Positions 43,156 through 52,197 of a DNA stretch of 64,000 nt are shown in pieces. The notes beneath the pieces are model-generated. The model searched no databases and was not told the DNA's origin. It worked only from the letters and a program-made list of their open reading frames with translations. Each line of letters opens with the position of its first letter. Position 1 is the first letter of the stretch. Source of the DNA: Cyclobacteriaceae bacterium (GTDB lineage Bacteria; Bacteroidota; Bacteroidia; Cytophagales; Cyclobacteriaceae); assembly GCA_958296015.1 (NCBI GenBank), contig CATQIH010000014.1:1-64000 (forward strand), written 5' to 3'. A program made the translations under genes and the position numbers.

Positions 43156-46100
43156 TTACCCTACAGAAGCCTGCAACTCGCGCAAATCTACCGGCACTAC
43201 ACTGGATACGCCCTGTTCTATCATCGTAACACCATAAATGACATCCGTGCTGGCCATCGTGCGCTTATTGTGCGTGACAATGATGAACTGCGACTCGTTG
43301 GAAAATTTCTTGATAATGTTATTGAATTTATCAATGTTGGCATCATCCAGCGGCGCATCTACTTCATCAAAGATACAGAAAGGCGCAGGCTTCAGCAGAT
43401 AGATAGAAAACAGCAGCGAGGTAGCTGTCAGCGTTTTTTCTCCTCCCGATAGTTGGTTGATAGTCAGCGGCCGCTTGCCTTTGGGCCGTGCAATGATGTC
43501 GATGGCAGATTCCAGCGGACTGTCCGGGTTGGTCAGGCGCAAGTCGCAGTCGTCTTCTTCGGTGAACAGTGAGCGAAACACCAGCACAAAGTTCTCTTTA
43601 ATCTTCGTAAAAGCTTCCATGAATGTATCTCTGGCAACGGTGTTTATCTCAGCGATGGTGAGTAAAAGAGAATCTTTGGCATGGGTGAGGTCCTGCTTTT
43701 CTCTCACAATAAAATCGTACCGCTCCTTGATCTCTTCATAGGCTTCAGTCGCCATCGGGTTGATCGGGCCTATCTTTTGTAGGTCTTCCCTAAGCCTGGT
43801 CAGCGTACTCTGCATGTCGGCCAGGTTGGCTACTTTGGCCTCTTCTTCCGGCTCAGCCTCTTCCTGCATGATGGTATCCAATGCTATTTCAAACTCTACG
43901 GAAAGCCGCTCTTTGACGCTGCTCAGCTCCAGTTTGGTGCTGTTGAGCTTGTTTTGCAACTCCATGATGAGCGTATCGCAGTTTTTCTTTCTGCCGCTGC
44001 ACCTCCCGTGTGCCTTTATCAGTCTTGTCTATCTCTCCACGAGTGTTGTAGTAGTCTTTTTCTGCTTCATCCACACCCGTTTCAATCGTACTTTTTTCCT
44101 CGTACATCGCCAGTAGCTCGTCTTCGCTCACATCCTGGCTTTCCAGCAATTCCTGGGTGGCATCTTCTGCCTCGTGGAGTTCCCGCTGGTTTTTGGTGAT
44201 ATTCTGCGTGCCGGTTTCGTAAGTCTGTTCTTTGTAGATGATCTCCTGGGTGATGCTTCTCAGCTTGTTTTCCTGCTGATAATAAAGGATGTTCTGCTGG
44301 TTGAACGCCGCTGATTTTTCGCTCAGCATCTCATTTTCTTCGGTCAGCCGCCCGTTGAGCTTGGCTATGCTGGTTTCAAAACCTTTCAGTTCACTGGTTT
44401 TCTCCTGCACTTGTGGCTCCAGGTTCAGGCAGGCTTCCTGGAGTTCCTGCATGTGGGCTTCAGTGTCTTCCTGCTTACGGTGGGTGCTGTTGAGCATTTC
44501 GGCCAGTTGCTCTTTTTTGGTCTTCACCATCGCGTACTCCTGACTTACCCGGTTGACCTGCCGTTGCAACTCGCTGATGTGGTTTTTCTGTGAGCTTTGC
44601 CTGAGCGTACTCAGCTGCCGTTGCTTTTCACTCAGCACTTCGTTCACCTGCTCTGACTGTTGTAACAGCGTATCCAGTTGATTTTTGAGCTTTTCCAGGT
44701 TTCTGGCCCTTCCGATGCGTTTACCTTCAAACAACCCGACAGAGCCACCGGACAAGCTGAAAGGGTGCTGAATCACCCGACCATCTTTGGTGATATACGA
44801 TGCCTCAGGGTCATCCGGAAGCGTATAGTCACCATTGACGATATAGGCATTGTTGAGCACATATTGCACCAAGTTGGTGTAGCGGTCGTCATGCTCTACG
44901 ATATTAATGGCTGCTATAGCATGGGCAAAATTTCTGGGAGCAGCAGGTGTAAAGTGCTCAAAATGATCTAGTATAAAAAAGTTGGCTTTGCCTTTTTCGG
45001 CCTTGTGCAGCACCTGGATGGCTTCCATCGCTTCCTTTTTGGAGCTTACCACATAGTAGTTCATGTACGTGTGCAGGTAATTCTCTATGCTCACACGGTA
45101 TTCATCGCTACAGGTAAGAATATCAGAAAGCAGCGGTGCTGTCTGTGCCCATACTACGTTTTTTTTTAGGTATTTAATCGCCTCCGGAAAACCTTCCAGG
45201 TTGTCTACCAGCGATTTGGTCAGGTTGTATTCATTCTGGATAGCGTCGCGGCTGCGCAGCGTTTTGGAAAGCTCCTCCTTATATTCTTCAATCTGTTCTA
45301 CCAGGGCTTCCGTGCGTTCCTGCAAATCAATTTCTGCCTCTTCTGTATCTGATAGTTGCTGTTCCAAGGCTTCCAGTTGCTCCGCCATCTCGTTTGTTTT
45401 TTCATCAAAGTGGCCCAGGTCGGCACTGCGGGCACTGGCATCTGTAGCAGCTTTTTCCAGTTCCAGCCGCGAGGAGCTTAGCTGCATCTGCTTAATCTCC
45501 AGCGATTTTTTGAGCTGATATACTTCGTCCTGCTTGTGACGAAAAGCCTGCTCTGCCAGACTCATTTCTTCTTTCAGGGCATTGGTTTTTGCTTTGTAAG
45601 CCTCGTACTCCTGCTTGAGGCTATTGGCTTTCCGGTGCACGCTTTCCATCTGTTCGGCAGCTTCTGCCTTTTGCCATTGCAGTCCTTCCAGGCTTTCGGT
45701 AGCGGCTTCTATATTATGCCGTTCCTGCTGTAGCTGCTCTTGCAGGCGTTGGGTACGGTGCTGCAATGAACTCATACGTTCGTTGCGCACCTGTTTGTCA
45801 CTTTCATAGCTACGGATTTCCTCCACATGCATGTTGAGGGCTTTTTGCCTTGAACCCAGCAGCTTTTCGCGCTCTACCAGGTCGGCTTTTAGCTGTTCTG
45901 CTAATGCTTCCTGTGTTGCCTGCTGGCTGTTCAAACTGGCTTTCTTGTCGCTCTCCTGCCGTAGCTGCTCATTGAGCGAGATCAGCTTATCGCGTTGCGT
46001 ACTGACGGTAACTCTGGCCAGTGTGATGCTTAATGTTTTGTATTTCTCTTTAGTCTGGTAATATTTCTCGGCTTGCTTTGCTTGTTTTTCCAGAGACTTC

Positions 46101-46705
46101 AGGTTTTTCTCAATCTCAAACAGCAGGTCTTCCACCCGTTCGAGGTCGGCATCCGTATCCTGAAGCTTTTTCAGGGTTTCTTTTTTTCGCGACTTAAACT
46201 TGCTGATGCCTGCTGCTTCCTCAAAAAGCTGTCGCCGGGAATTGTCTTTATCATTGAGGAGATCGTCTACCATCTTTAGCTCGATGATAGAATAGCTGTT
46301 GGTGGCGATACCCGTATCCATAAACAGGTTGTGGATATCTTTTAGCCTACACGTTACGCCATTGAGCAGATATTCGCTATCGCCCGAGCGGTAGTAGCGC
46401 CGGGTGATGGTGACCTGGGTATATTCCGTAGGCAATAGATTTCGGTTATTGTCGAACGTCAGCGATACTTCGGCCAGTTGTGTAGCCTTGCGTTTTTTGG
46501 TTCCGTTGAAGATGATGTTCTCCATCTTATCCGAGCGCAGCATACGGGTTTTCTGTTCGCCCAGTACCCAGCGGATAGCGTCTACCACATTGGATTTGCC
46601 GCAGCCATTTGGCCCAACGATGCCTGTAATCCCCTTATCAAAGTTGATGGTAACTTTATCTCCGAAACTCTTAAAACCTTTAATTTCTAGTCTTGTGAGC
46701 TGCAT
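43156..46705 (-). CDS. smc: Chromosome segregation ATPase SMC, frame interrupted once
   Basis: The ATG at 46705 begins MQLTRLEIKGFKSFGDKV; the frame runs 19 codons further upstream without a better start. Walker A GPNGCGKSN is at 31-39. Long coiled coils surround a hinge at about 500-680, and the C-terminal head has LSGGEKTLTA and DEVDAPLDD. The frame breaks in a run of five A on the minus strand (43982-43986 on the plus strand); removing one A joins the two parts into 1182 residues, the usual SMC length. SMC is normally essential for chromosome organisation, so a sequencing error is more likely than a real defect. No scpA or scpB gene is adjacent. Confidence 0.92.
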
Positions 46706-46985
46706 ATACTCTTTTTCAAAAAGAACAAATTTAAGCTTTATTTTGAGATATGCTTGCCTCAAAAACGCTTAAATCAGCCTGTAACGCAAATTTTTGATGA
46801 GTTTCACCTCAAAACTATAACACGCATAACATGGTATTATGCTTTGGTACCAGGGGCTAATTTTTATTACCAAAATAGCGAACGCTTAGCATGTGGGAAT
46901 TGAAAGCCAATAGATGCCTAAACCTCGCATGGCAGAAGGTCTGTGAACACCTAGAGTATATACACATTTTATATTTACTGCCCGG

Positions 46986-47076
46986 CCCCGCGGCCTTGTG
47001 TCTCACAGGCCATCTCAGCGGGGAGTTAACTATTTGTTCTGCAAACCCGCGCTGCGGTAGCAAAGAGGGGGTTTGC
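46986..47076. repeat. Two hairpin elements in a gene-free region
   Basis: The 553 bp between smc and the next gene hold two stem-loops. The first (46986-47023) pairs CCCCGC with GCGGGG around an inner GGCC-TTGTG / CAC-A-GGCC arm. The second (47041-47076) pairs GCAAACCC with GGGTTTGC over a 20-nt loop. Neither is followed by a T-run, and I see no coding sequence around them. The inner arm of the first resembles the hairpins at 12482 and 52061. Confidence 0.55.
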
Positions 47077-47258
47077 GTGATATTTGAATATCGAATGGTA
47101 GAAGCTCTGTGAGACGTAGACCTTGGATAGAAACCATGATTTGCATTACACAATTTGTTGACACAAAGACAAATTTAACGGCATAGCCTGCGCGATTCCG
47201 GGTAAATAGTTGTATCATTAGTGTGTAGTCAAATTGGTAATATTCAAAATAACGTCTT

Positions 47259-47924
47259 ATGGATGTATGGCAAATTGTGGTATATGCTGTGTTTTTCATC
47301 ATCTACCTGATCTCAAAAGTATTAAACAACAAAAAAGAGCAACCTGTTACGCGTATGCCGAAAGAAGAGGTGACGCGTAATTTTTCAGATCCTGACCGCC
47401 CGCGCCGTAGCCCGGAAGTAGATTTAAGAAGCCGCCGCTCTGGAGGGAGCCGCTCTGGAGGGAGCCGCTCTGGAGGGAGCCGCTCTGGAGGGAGCCGCTC
47501 TGGAGGGAGCCGCTCTGGTATGGATGAGCCTGTGCACCGCAAAAAGACAGGCACCTTTGGCGAAATGCTCCGCGACTTTACAAATGCTGACCAATGGGAA
47601 CAGTATTCCCGGAAAAAAGAGGAAGAAATAGAGAGGCAGCGCAGAAAGGCCAGTGAAAGGGCCGATGAGGTGGCAGCAAAGCTTAAGCAGCAGGAAAATA
47701 GGCACAAAAATAAAGCTATGCAAAAGACCAATGTGCCTCAAACAACATTGGACAAAAAACTTAAAGAAACAGAAAAGCTGACGCAGGGGCTGAGAAGGAT
47801 GTCCCCTTATCAAAAGAGAAAAAATAATACAACAGCCCGCGACATTGCCCGTACATTAAAAAATCCGGAGACAGCCAGGCACGCAATTATCCTGACTGAG
47901 ATTTTCAACCGAAAATATTTTTGA
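47259..47924 (+). CDS. Single-pass membrane protein with tandem SRSGG repeats
   Basis: The 221-residue protein starts with one membrane helix (MDVWQIVVYAVFFIIYLISK). A basic linker follows, then a tandem array of five-residue SGGSR units at about 60-87, encoded by the 15-bp repeat at 47436-47518. The remainder is highly charged and helical (EMLRDFTNADQWEQYSRKKEEEIERQRRKASERADEV), ending in a basic tail. The C-terminus (ARHAIILTEIFNRKYF) resembles the end of other uncharacterised Bacteroidota membrane proteins. The CPXCG gene follows after 3 nt, so they are co-transcribed. The function is unknown. Confidence 0.75.
   Translation: MDVWQIVVYAVFFIIYLISKVLNNKKEQPVTRMPKEEVTRNFSDPDRPRRSPEVDLRSRRSGGSRSGGSRSGGSRSGGSRSGGSRSGMDEPVHRKKTGTFGEMLRDFTNADQWEQYSRKKEEEIERQRRKASERADEVAAKLKQQENRHKNKAMQKTNVPQTTLDKKLKETEKLTQGLRRMSPYQKRKNNTTARDIARTLKNPETARHAIILTEIFNRKYF
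47436..47518 (+). repeat. 15-bp in-frame tandem repeat
   Basis: Five identical copies of a 15-bp unit (CGCTCTGGAGGGAGC) and a partial sixth lie inside the membrane-protein gene. The unit is a multiple of three, so copy-number change would lengthen the Ser/Arg/Gly linker without breaking the frame. Perfect identity suggests recent expansion. Confidence 0.9.
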
Positions 47925-47927
47925 TCC

Positions 47928-48116
47928 ATGCTTGAACATTTTTTTAACTGCCCTTACTGCTTTTCCAAAATCTCTATGCTGCTTGACAGTAATATTTCTG
48001 ATCAGGAGTACATAGAAGACTGTGAAGTGTGCTGCAATCCTATCCAGGTGAGCTTTAGCGTTGATGCTTCTACGGAAGAGGTAGTCCGCTTTGAGGCTAA
48101 AAAAACAGATGATTAA
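47928..48116 (+). CDS. CPXCG-motif cysteine-rich protein
   Basis: The 62-residue protein has the pattern NCPYCFSKISMLLD and QEYIEDCEVCCNPIQVSF, with C8, C11, C32 and C35/C36 as likely zinc ligands. This is the small CPXCG family found in many proteobacteria and Bacteroidota; its role is not established. It starts 3 nt after the repeat-bearing membrane-protein gene and the two should be translated from one mRNA. It converges on the GH9 gene. Confidence 0.85.
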   Translation: MLEHFFNCPYCFSKISMLLDSNISDQEYIEDCEVCCNPIQVSFSVDASTEEVVRFEAKKTDD

Positions 48117-48148
48117 CTTACAGCAATGCTTGTAAAGCATATATTAAA

Positions 48149-48186
48149 CCGCACTCACAAAGGGGAGTCTTACTTTGTGAGCGCGG
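48149..48186. terminator. Stem-loop between convergent genes
   Basis: CTCACAAAG / CTTTGTGAG (48154-48162 with 48173-48181), extended by CCGC/GCGG after one mismatch, closes a 10-nt loop. It lies between the CPXCG gene and the GH9 gene. There is no long T-run on either side, so it may be a weak or Rho-assisted terminator or an mRNA 3'-end protector. Confidence 0.5.
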
Positions 48187-48198
48187 CTTGCCAAGGTA

Positions 48199-51100
48199 TT
48201 ATCGGATCAGGATTCTGAAGACATCGGTTCGGTTTGCCTGGCGTACTCTGAGAATGTACGTACCAGGATAACGGAAACGGCTACGATCAATCTGTAAATG
48301 GGTATCCTGGGTGGTGGTTTGATACATCTGCTGACCTTGCACGTTGAGCACTTCAACATGTTTAGGCGCGTTAGTCGCTTCTTGCCAACGCAGTTGTAAG
48401 GTTCCTTGTGTGAGTTCATTAGGAAATACCTGCATCCTGCTGCTTTCAGATGCCACTGCTGCTGCTGCATGGTCTACAAGCTGTAGATTATCAATGTAAA
48501 ATGGTGTAGGGGCTTCAGTACTGTTGTTTTGCACGGTAATGCGTTTGATCGCTGCAGGGCTGCCAATCTCGCTGAGCAACACTGTTACTTGCTGCCATTC
48601 ACCAGCTTTGATACTGATCTCTTTTCCAGGGCTTACGCCACCGCCATCTTCGGTTTGGATATATACCAGCAGTTGCTGACCGGAACCCTCGCCACCATGT
48701 ACCTCCATCTGTATGGCTTCGTAGCCATTGGTGCTGATAACATCTCCGCTGCGCAAGGATACGCCCCCACCTCCGGCTTCCTGGTAGGTAATCTGCATGG
48801 CGTGTGTACCTTCCTGTACCACTGCCGACTGTTCAAAGTTAATATCTGTTAGCCACGACCAGTTTTGCCAGTCTTCAGCCAGTGCATCCTGATAAATATA
48901 AAGTGGCCCATCGGCTACCGGTGCCGGAGGAATGTAGACCATTGCTTCATTGGAATAGGCTGAGGTATCTGCCCGGTTGTAGGTTCGGGCACGATAGTAA
49001 TATACAGTATCTGAAAGCACATCAGCATCTACATAGGCAGAGGCATCTACATATAGGCTTGCCCGTTCCAGCCAGCTGCTGTCTCCTTTCAGTTTTCGTT
49101 CAATAATAAAGCCTTCTTCGTTGGTAGCTTCATCTGTCCAACTGACACTCACCTCCGTTCTGGACAATGCCGCGGCCATTAAGGCAGACGGTGCCAGGGG
49201 AGCGGTCAGGGTGGTGTCGGCAGCAGGAGAAAGATATTCGCTGGAAACCATTAGTTCTATACGATGGTCAGGCAGTTGCCAGCCGATAGAGGCAAACCGC
49301 GAACCATTCAGTAATGCTTCGAAGTAATAAGACTTCCCAGCTTCCAGTTGCACCGTGCGGGTGCGCTGTATCCAACGGAGGCCATCGTATGTTATCTTCT
49401 GTTTGTTGGCCGGATCATCGTCACTGCTTAGGGAAAGTTGTATGTTGCCATCGCCCAGTATCCAGAAGGTGTAATAACCGGTTTGTGGTGCACACAAAGT
49501 ACCATGAATACGCCCGCCATGATGATTGTTTCGGTCGAAAGGCGTTTGTAACTTTGATAGCTCTTCTACATGGCTGGGTGCTTCCGGATAGCGATCATCG
49601 CTGGTCAAATCTTCAATCTTGCTGCCGCTTAGGTGGTCCCAACGCTCATAATTGATCGTTCCTTCGGCTTTGCATTCCGATTTGGTATAATCTACACTTG
49701 CCAGGCAGCTTTGCTCAACAGGTATCAGCCGACTCAGCAATGCCACATAGGCACCTTGATAATAAATTGCCGGTTCGGTAATCCGAAAAGACTCTTCTCC
49801 AAAGCTCCCGTTCCACTGGGTATTCCAGTCGCGGTACGACTTCTGCGGAGGTTGCCCATAGGGCGGATTGATAGACACAATAGGGTAGTTCTTGTTAGGA
49901 CCGCCAGTCAGGTAGCCAGGCGCGGGGCCTATTTCTGAGGTGAGGGCATTGTCATATTTGGTACCATTGTAGAACCAGGTATGGTAGAGTTCGTTAGCGC
50001 TGTGTTCGGCACCATGCGCATACATATTGCTAAGCATCACCATGCCCATAGGGTTCACTCCATTGAGCCAATGCAGATACTGCTCGGCAGTTTCACGGTA
50101 CGGTGCCGCATCATTGCTGTTGATACCAAACGTATTGAAGTCCAGGTTGATATTGCCTGAATTGGAACGGATGAAGTTACTACCCCAATGGTGTGCCCAA
50201 TCTTCCATAAAGGCACGGTACAAATCGGTCTTTGCCTTATAGTTGTCTACTGAAAACACGCCTGTCTGTCCTGCTTTCTGGTCAACGATAGCCTGAGCCA
50301 CCTCGGTAGTTGCTTCTGGCAGTGTGGTGTATTTCAGCAGTGAAAAGCCAACACCTACACGGTAAGGACTCCAATAATTTTCGCTGATGGGCCTTACTTC
50401 AGTATAATAGCGATCTACAAAATCTTTGTATTCAGGCTTACCAGTTGCCTCGTAGAGATACACAGCGGCCGTGATCAAGTACTCTTTTTGCTCTACTTCC
50501 TGCCGGTCGGCATCGCCTGCTGTAACCTCCTGGCTATCGCAACTGGTTTGAAACACAGTATAATGATTAGTGGTTGCATCGGCCCGGCTCCAGGCGCGTT
50601 CTGCACGGGCAATCAGGCTATCACCATAGGCCATGAGCGAAGGCTGGGGCAATGCCCGGTAGACCAAACCACTCAAAGCAAATACTGCTGCTCCGGTGAT
50701 GGTGGCTGAGGTGCATTCTCCTACATAATACTTGGGCCGCTGGTCTTGGCTTGGCGGACTGACATCGTTGTAGTCAAGCACACCTATTTTGAGCATCAGC
50801 CCATCGGTGCCGGTAGCGTCTTGCATGCGCATAAGCCAATCCATTTCGTACTTTACCTCATCGAGCAGGTCGGCCACGCCGTTGCCTGACTCCGGGATGT
50901 TATAGTCGTCTTTGAACACTGCCGGATTCATACGATAAGCCTCCAGCATCTGTGTGAGCGGCTCAAAGGTGAAGGTAGTATACTTATTGATATCTCCGGC
51001 ATCAAACCATCCACCGTGCAGGTCGCGGGCAGTTTCGGGATTGTCCTTATCGTTGACATCACGGGCTGCGCGATCTTGGTTGGCTCCTTCAAAGGCGGCA

Positions 51101-51597
51101 GCATCAGACCATTTGCCAGCATACTGTTTTTCCTTGGCAAAATTGCTACGCTGGTAATAGAACATGCGCACAGCTTGTTTGAGCACATCATTATACACAT
51201 CTTCGCCAATATCAAAGCGATACGATCCTACTTTGTTCTTAGTGTCATAAATGTAGTATGAACCGGATTGGGTGACTGTAGAAAAATCAAACCACCATCC
51301 CTGGTCTCCCGACTGGCTGTGGGTGGCACCTTCATTCCAGACCTCCAAGGTACCGCTAAAAACAACCGAGTCATCCTCCCAGCGGCGCACCTGGTATTGG
51401 TTGGTATCCAGGCCCGGATCAAATGACAGATCAGCATTATAGCCTTCCTGCGGATTAGAAATGACCGCTACCTTTTTGGAAGAACACAAGTAACCAAACT
51501 GATCAATTTTAATAAATGGCGAGGTTTGTGGCGGATCAGCCATGATGGCTCCCGCAAGAGAAAGATAGGCCACAAAGAATAGAAAAATTCTTTTCAT
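48199..51597 (-). CDS. GH9 cellulase with PA14, Fn3, carbohydrate-binding-like and T9SS domains
   Basis: The 1132-residue protein has a signal peptide (1-20), an N-terminal Ig-like CelD_N domain (about 27-125), and a GH9 (alpha/alpha)6 catalytic domain (about 135-625). The catalytic base pair D199/D202 is in HGGWFDAGDINKY and the acid E608 in RITEPAIYYQGAY; the GVNPMGMVMLSNMYAHG motif is also there. Then come a PA14 domain (about 640-795), an Fn3 domain (about 800-895), a jelly-roll domain resembling CBM11-type modules (about 900-1050), and a type A T9SS sorting domain (about 1060-1132). It should be an endo- or exo-glucanase displayed on or released from the surface. It has no dockerin, although cohesin and dockerin genes lie next to it. 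Confidence 0.92.
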   Translation of the reverse strand: MKRIFLFFVAYLSLAGAIMADPPQTSPFIKIDQFGYLCSSKKVAVISNPQEGYNADLSFDPGLDTNQYQVRRWEDDSVVFSGTLEVWNEGATHSQSGDQGWWFDFSTVTQSGSYYIYDTKNKVGSYRFDIGEDVYNDVLKQAVRMFYYQRSNFAKEKQYAGKWSDAAAFEGANQDRAARDVNDKDNPETARDLHGGWFDAGDINKYTTFTFEPLTQMLEAYRMNPAVFKDDYNIPESGNGVADLLDEVKYEMDWLMRMQDATGTDGLMLKIGVLDYNDVSPPSQDQRPKYYVGECTSATITGAAVFALSGLVYRALPQPSLMAYGDSLIARAERAWSRADATTNHYTVFQTSCDSQEVTAGDADRQEVEQKEYLITAAVYLYEATGKPEYKDFVDRYYTEVRPISENYWSPYRVGVGFSLLKYTTLPEATTEVAQAIVDQKAGQTGVFSVDNYKAKTDLYRAFMEDWAHHWGSNFIRSNSGNINLDFNTFGINSNDAAPYRETAEQYLHWLNGVNPMGMVMLSNMYAHGAEHSANELYHTWFYNGTKYDNALTSEIGPAPGYLTGGPNKNYPIVSINPPYGQPPQKSYRDWNTQWNGSFGEESFRITEPAIYYQGAYVALLSRLIPVEQSCLASVDYTKSECKAEGTINYERWDHLSGSKIEDLTSDDRYPEAPSHVEELSKLQTPFDRNNHHGGRIHGTLCAPQTGYYTFWILGDGNIQLSLSSDDDPANKQKITYDGLRWIQRTRTVQLEAGKSYYFEALLNGSRFASIGWQLPDHRIELMVSSEYLSPAADTTLTAPLAPSALMAAALSRTEVSVSWTDEATNEEGFIIERKLKGDSSWLERASLYVDASAYVDADVLSDTVYYYRARTYNRADTSAYSNEAMVYIPPAPVADGPLYIYQDALAEDWQNWSWLTDINFEQSAVVQEGTHAMQITYQEAGGGGVSLRSGDVISTNGYEAIQMEVHGGEGSGQQLLVYIQTEDGGGVSPGKEISIKAGEWQQVTVLLSEIGSPAAIKRITVQNNSTEAPTPFYIDNLQLVDHAAAAVASESSRMQVFPNELTQGTLQLRWQEATNAPKHVEVLNVQGQQMYQTTTQDTHLQIDRSRFRYPGTYILRVRQANRTDVFRILIR

Positions 51598-51730
51598 AAG
51601 TGTAAGTGGTTGGTTGAAGTTGTATTCGCATCAAATTGAGCAAAAAATAATTATTTTCCAATATTTGCTTGCGTCAGATGTAGCATTTTTTGCTGTGTTG
51701 GCGATGACAGCTATGGAAGGCAAAGATTAT

Positions 51731-52020
51731 GACCTGCTGGATACCGTGTTACGGAAAGCAATCCATACAAAGCAAAGGATTGTCTTAATGCTTTTGTTGA
51801 CCTGAAGGTGAAGCACGATTGTATCCTGGCAGGCATCAACAAGCTACAGCAGGAAGGCCAGCGGCTCCTGATAAAAACTCCTTCCAAAAGTGTAAGCATT
51901 GCAGAAAATGACTACCTGCTGATGAGCTGTGATGGAGCAGCCAAGCATAAAATCAAGAAAATCTTTGGTGTGAGCAAAGGCAGCATCCCCGATAAACATA
52001 TCAGCGATGCTGTTCAGTAA
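51731..52020 (+). pseudogene. Probable C-terminal remnant of an ion-channel or regulatory protein
   Basis: A frame at 51731-52020 without a convincing start (possible GTG at 51808) reads KDCLNAFVDLKVKHDCILAG, then INKLQQEGQRLLIKTPSKSV and SIAENDYLLMSCDGAAKHKI. The previous ~120 bp in another frame (AMTAMEGKDYD) looks like its upstream part after a frameshift near 51731. The SVSIAENDYLLM segment resembles a TrkA-C/RCK ligand domain. I think it is a decayed gene, but the family call is weak. The rest of 51598-52197 holds one hairpin (52061-52094). Confidence 0.3.
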
Positions 52021-52060
52021 AGTTTACTTAGGAATGGTAATCAAAATAAAGTAACCTACT

Positions 52061-52094
52061 TTCGCTAGGTCTGTGTCCTCACAGACCTAGCGAA
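52061..52094. repeat. 15-bp perfect hairpin
   Basis: TTCGCTAGGTCTGTG (52061-52075) pairs perfectly with 52080-52094 over a TCCT loop. There is no T-run, so it is not an obvious terminator. The loop-proximal CTGTG/CACAG matches the hairpins at 12482 and 46998. Confidence 0.75.
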
Positions 52095-52197
52095 GGTGTC
52101 TTGTGAGGACCGCGCCACGGCGGCACAAGCCACGGATGTATTAAAACAGTTTGTCACTTTATTTTATTGTTGTTCTTTAGTATTTCTTAATGTACTA

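Noticed and set aside
46986-47076. RNA gene such as a tRNA or riboswitch between smc and 47259
   Set aside because: The hairpins do not form a cloverleaf or a known riboswitch and no conserved core motif is seen.
51614-51805. 63-codon frame starting at 51614 as an intact gene
   Set aside because: It ends without family features and the continuing similarity lies in another frame, so I treat the area as a decayed gene.
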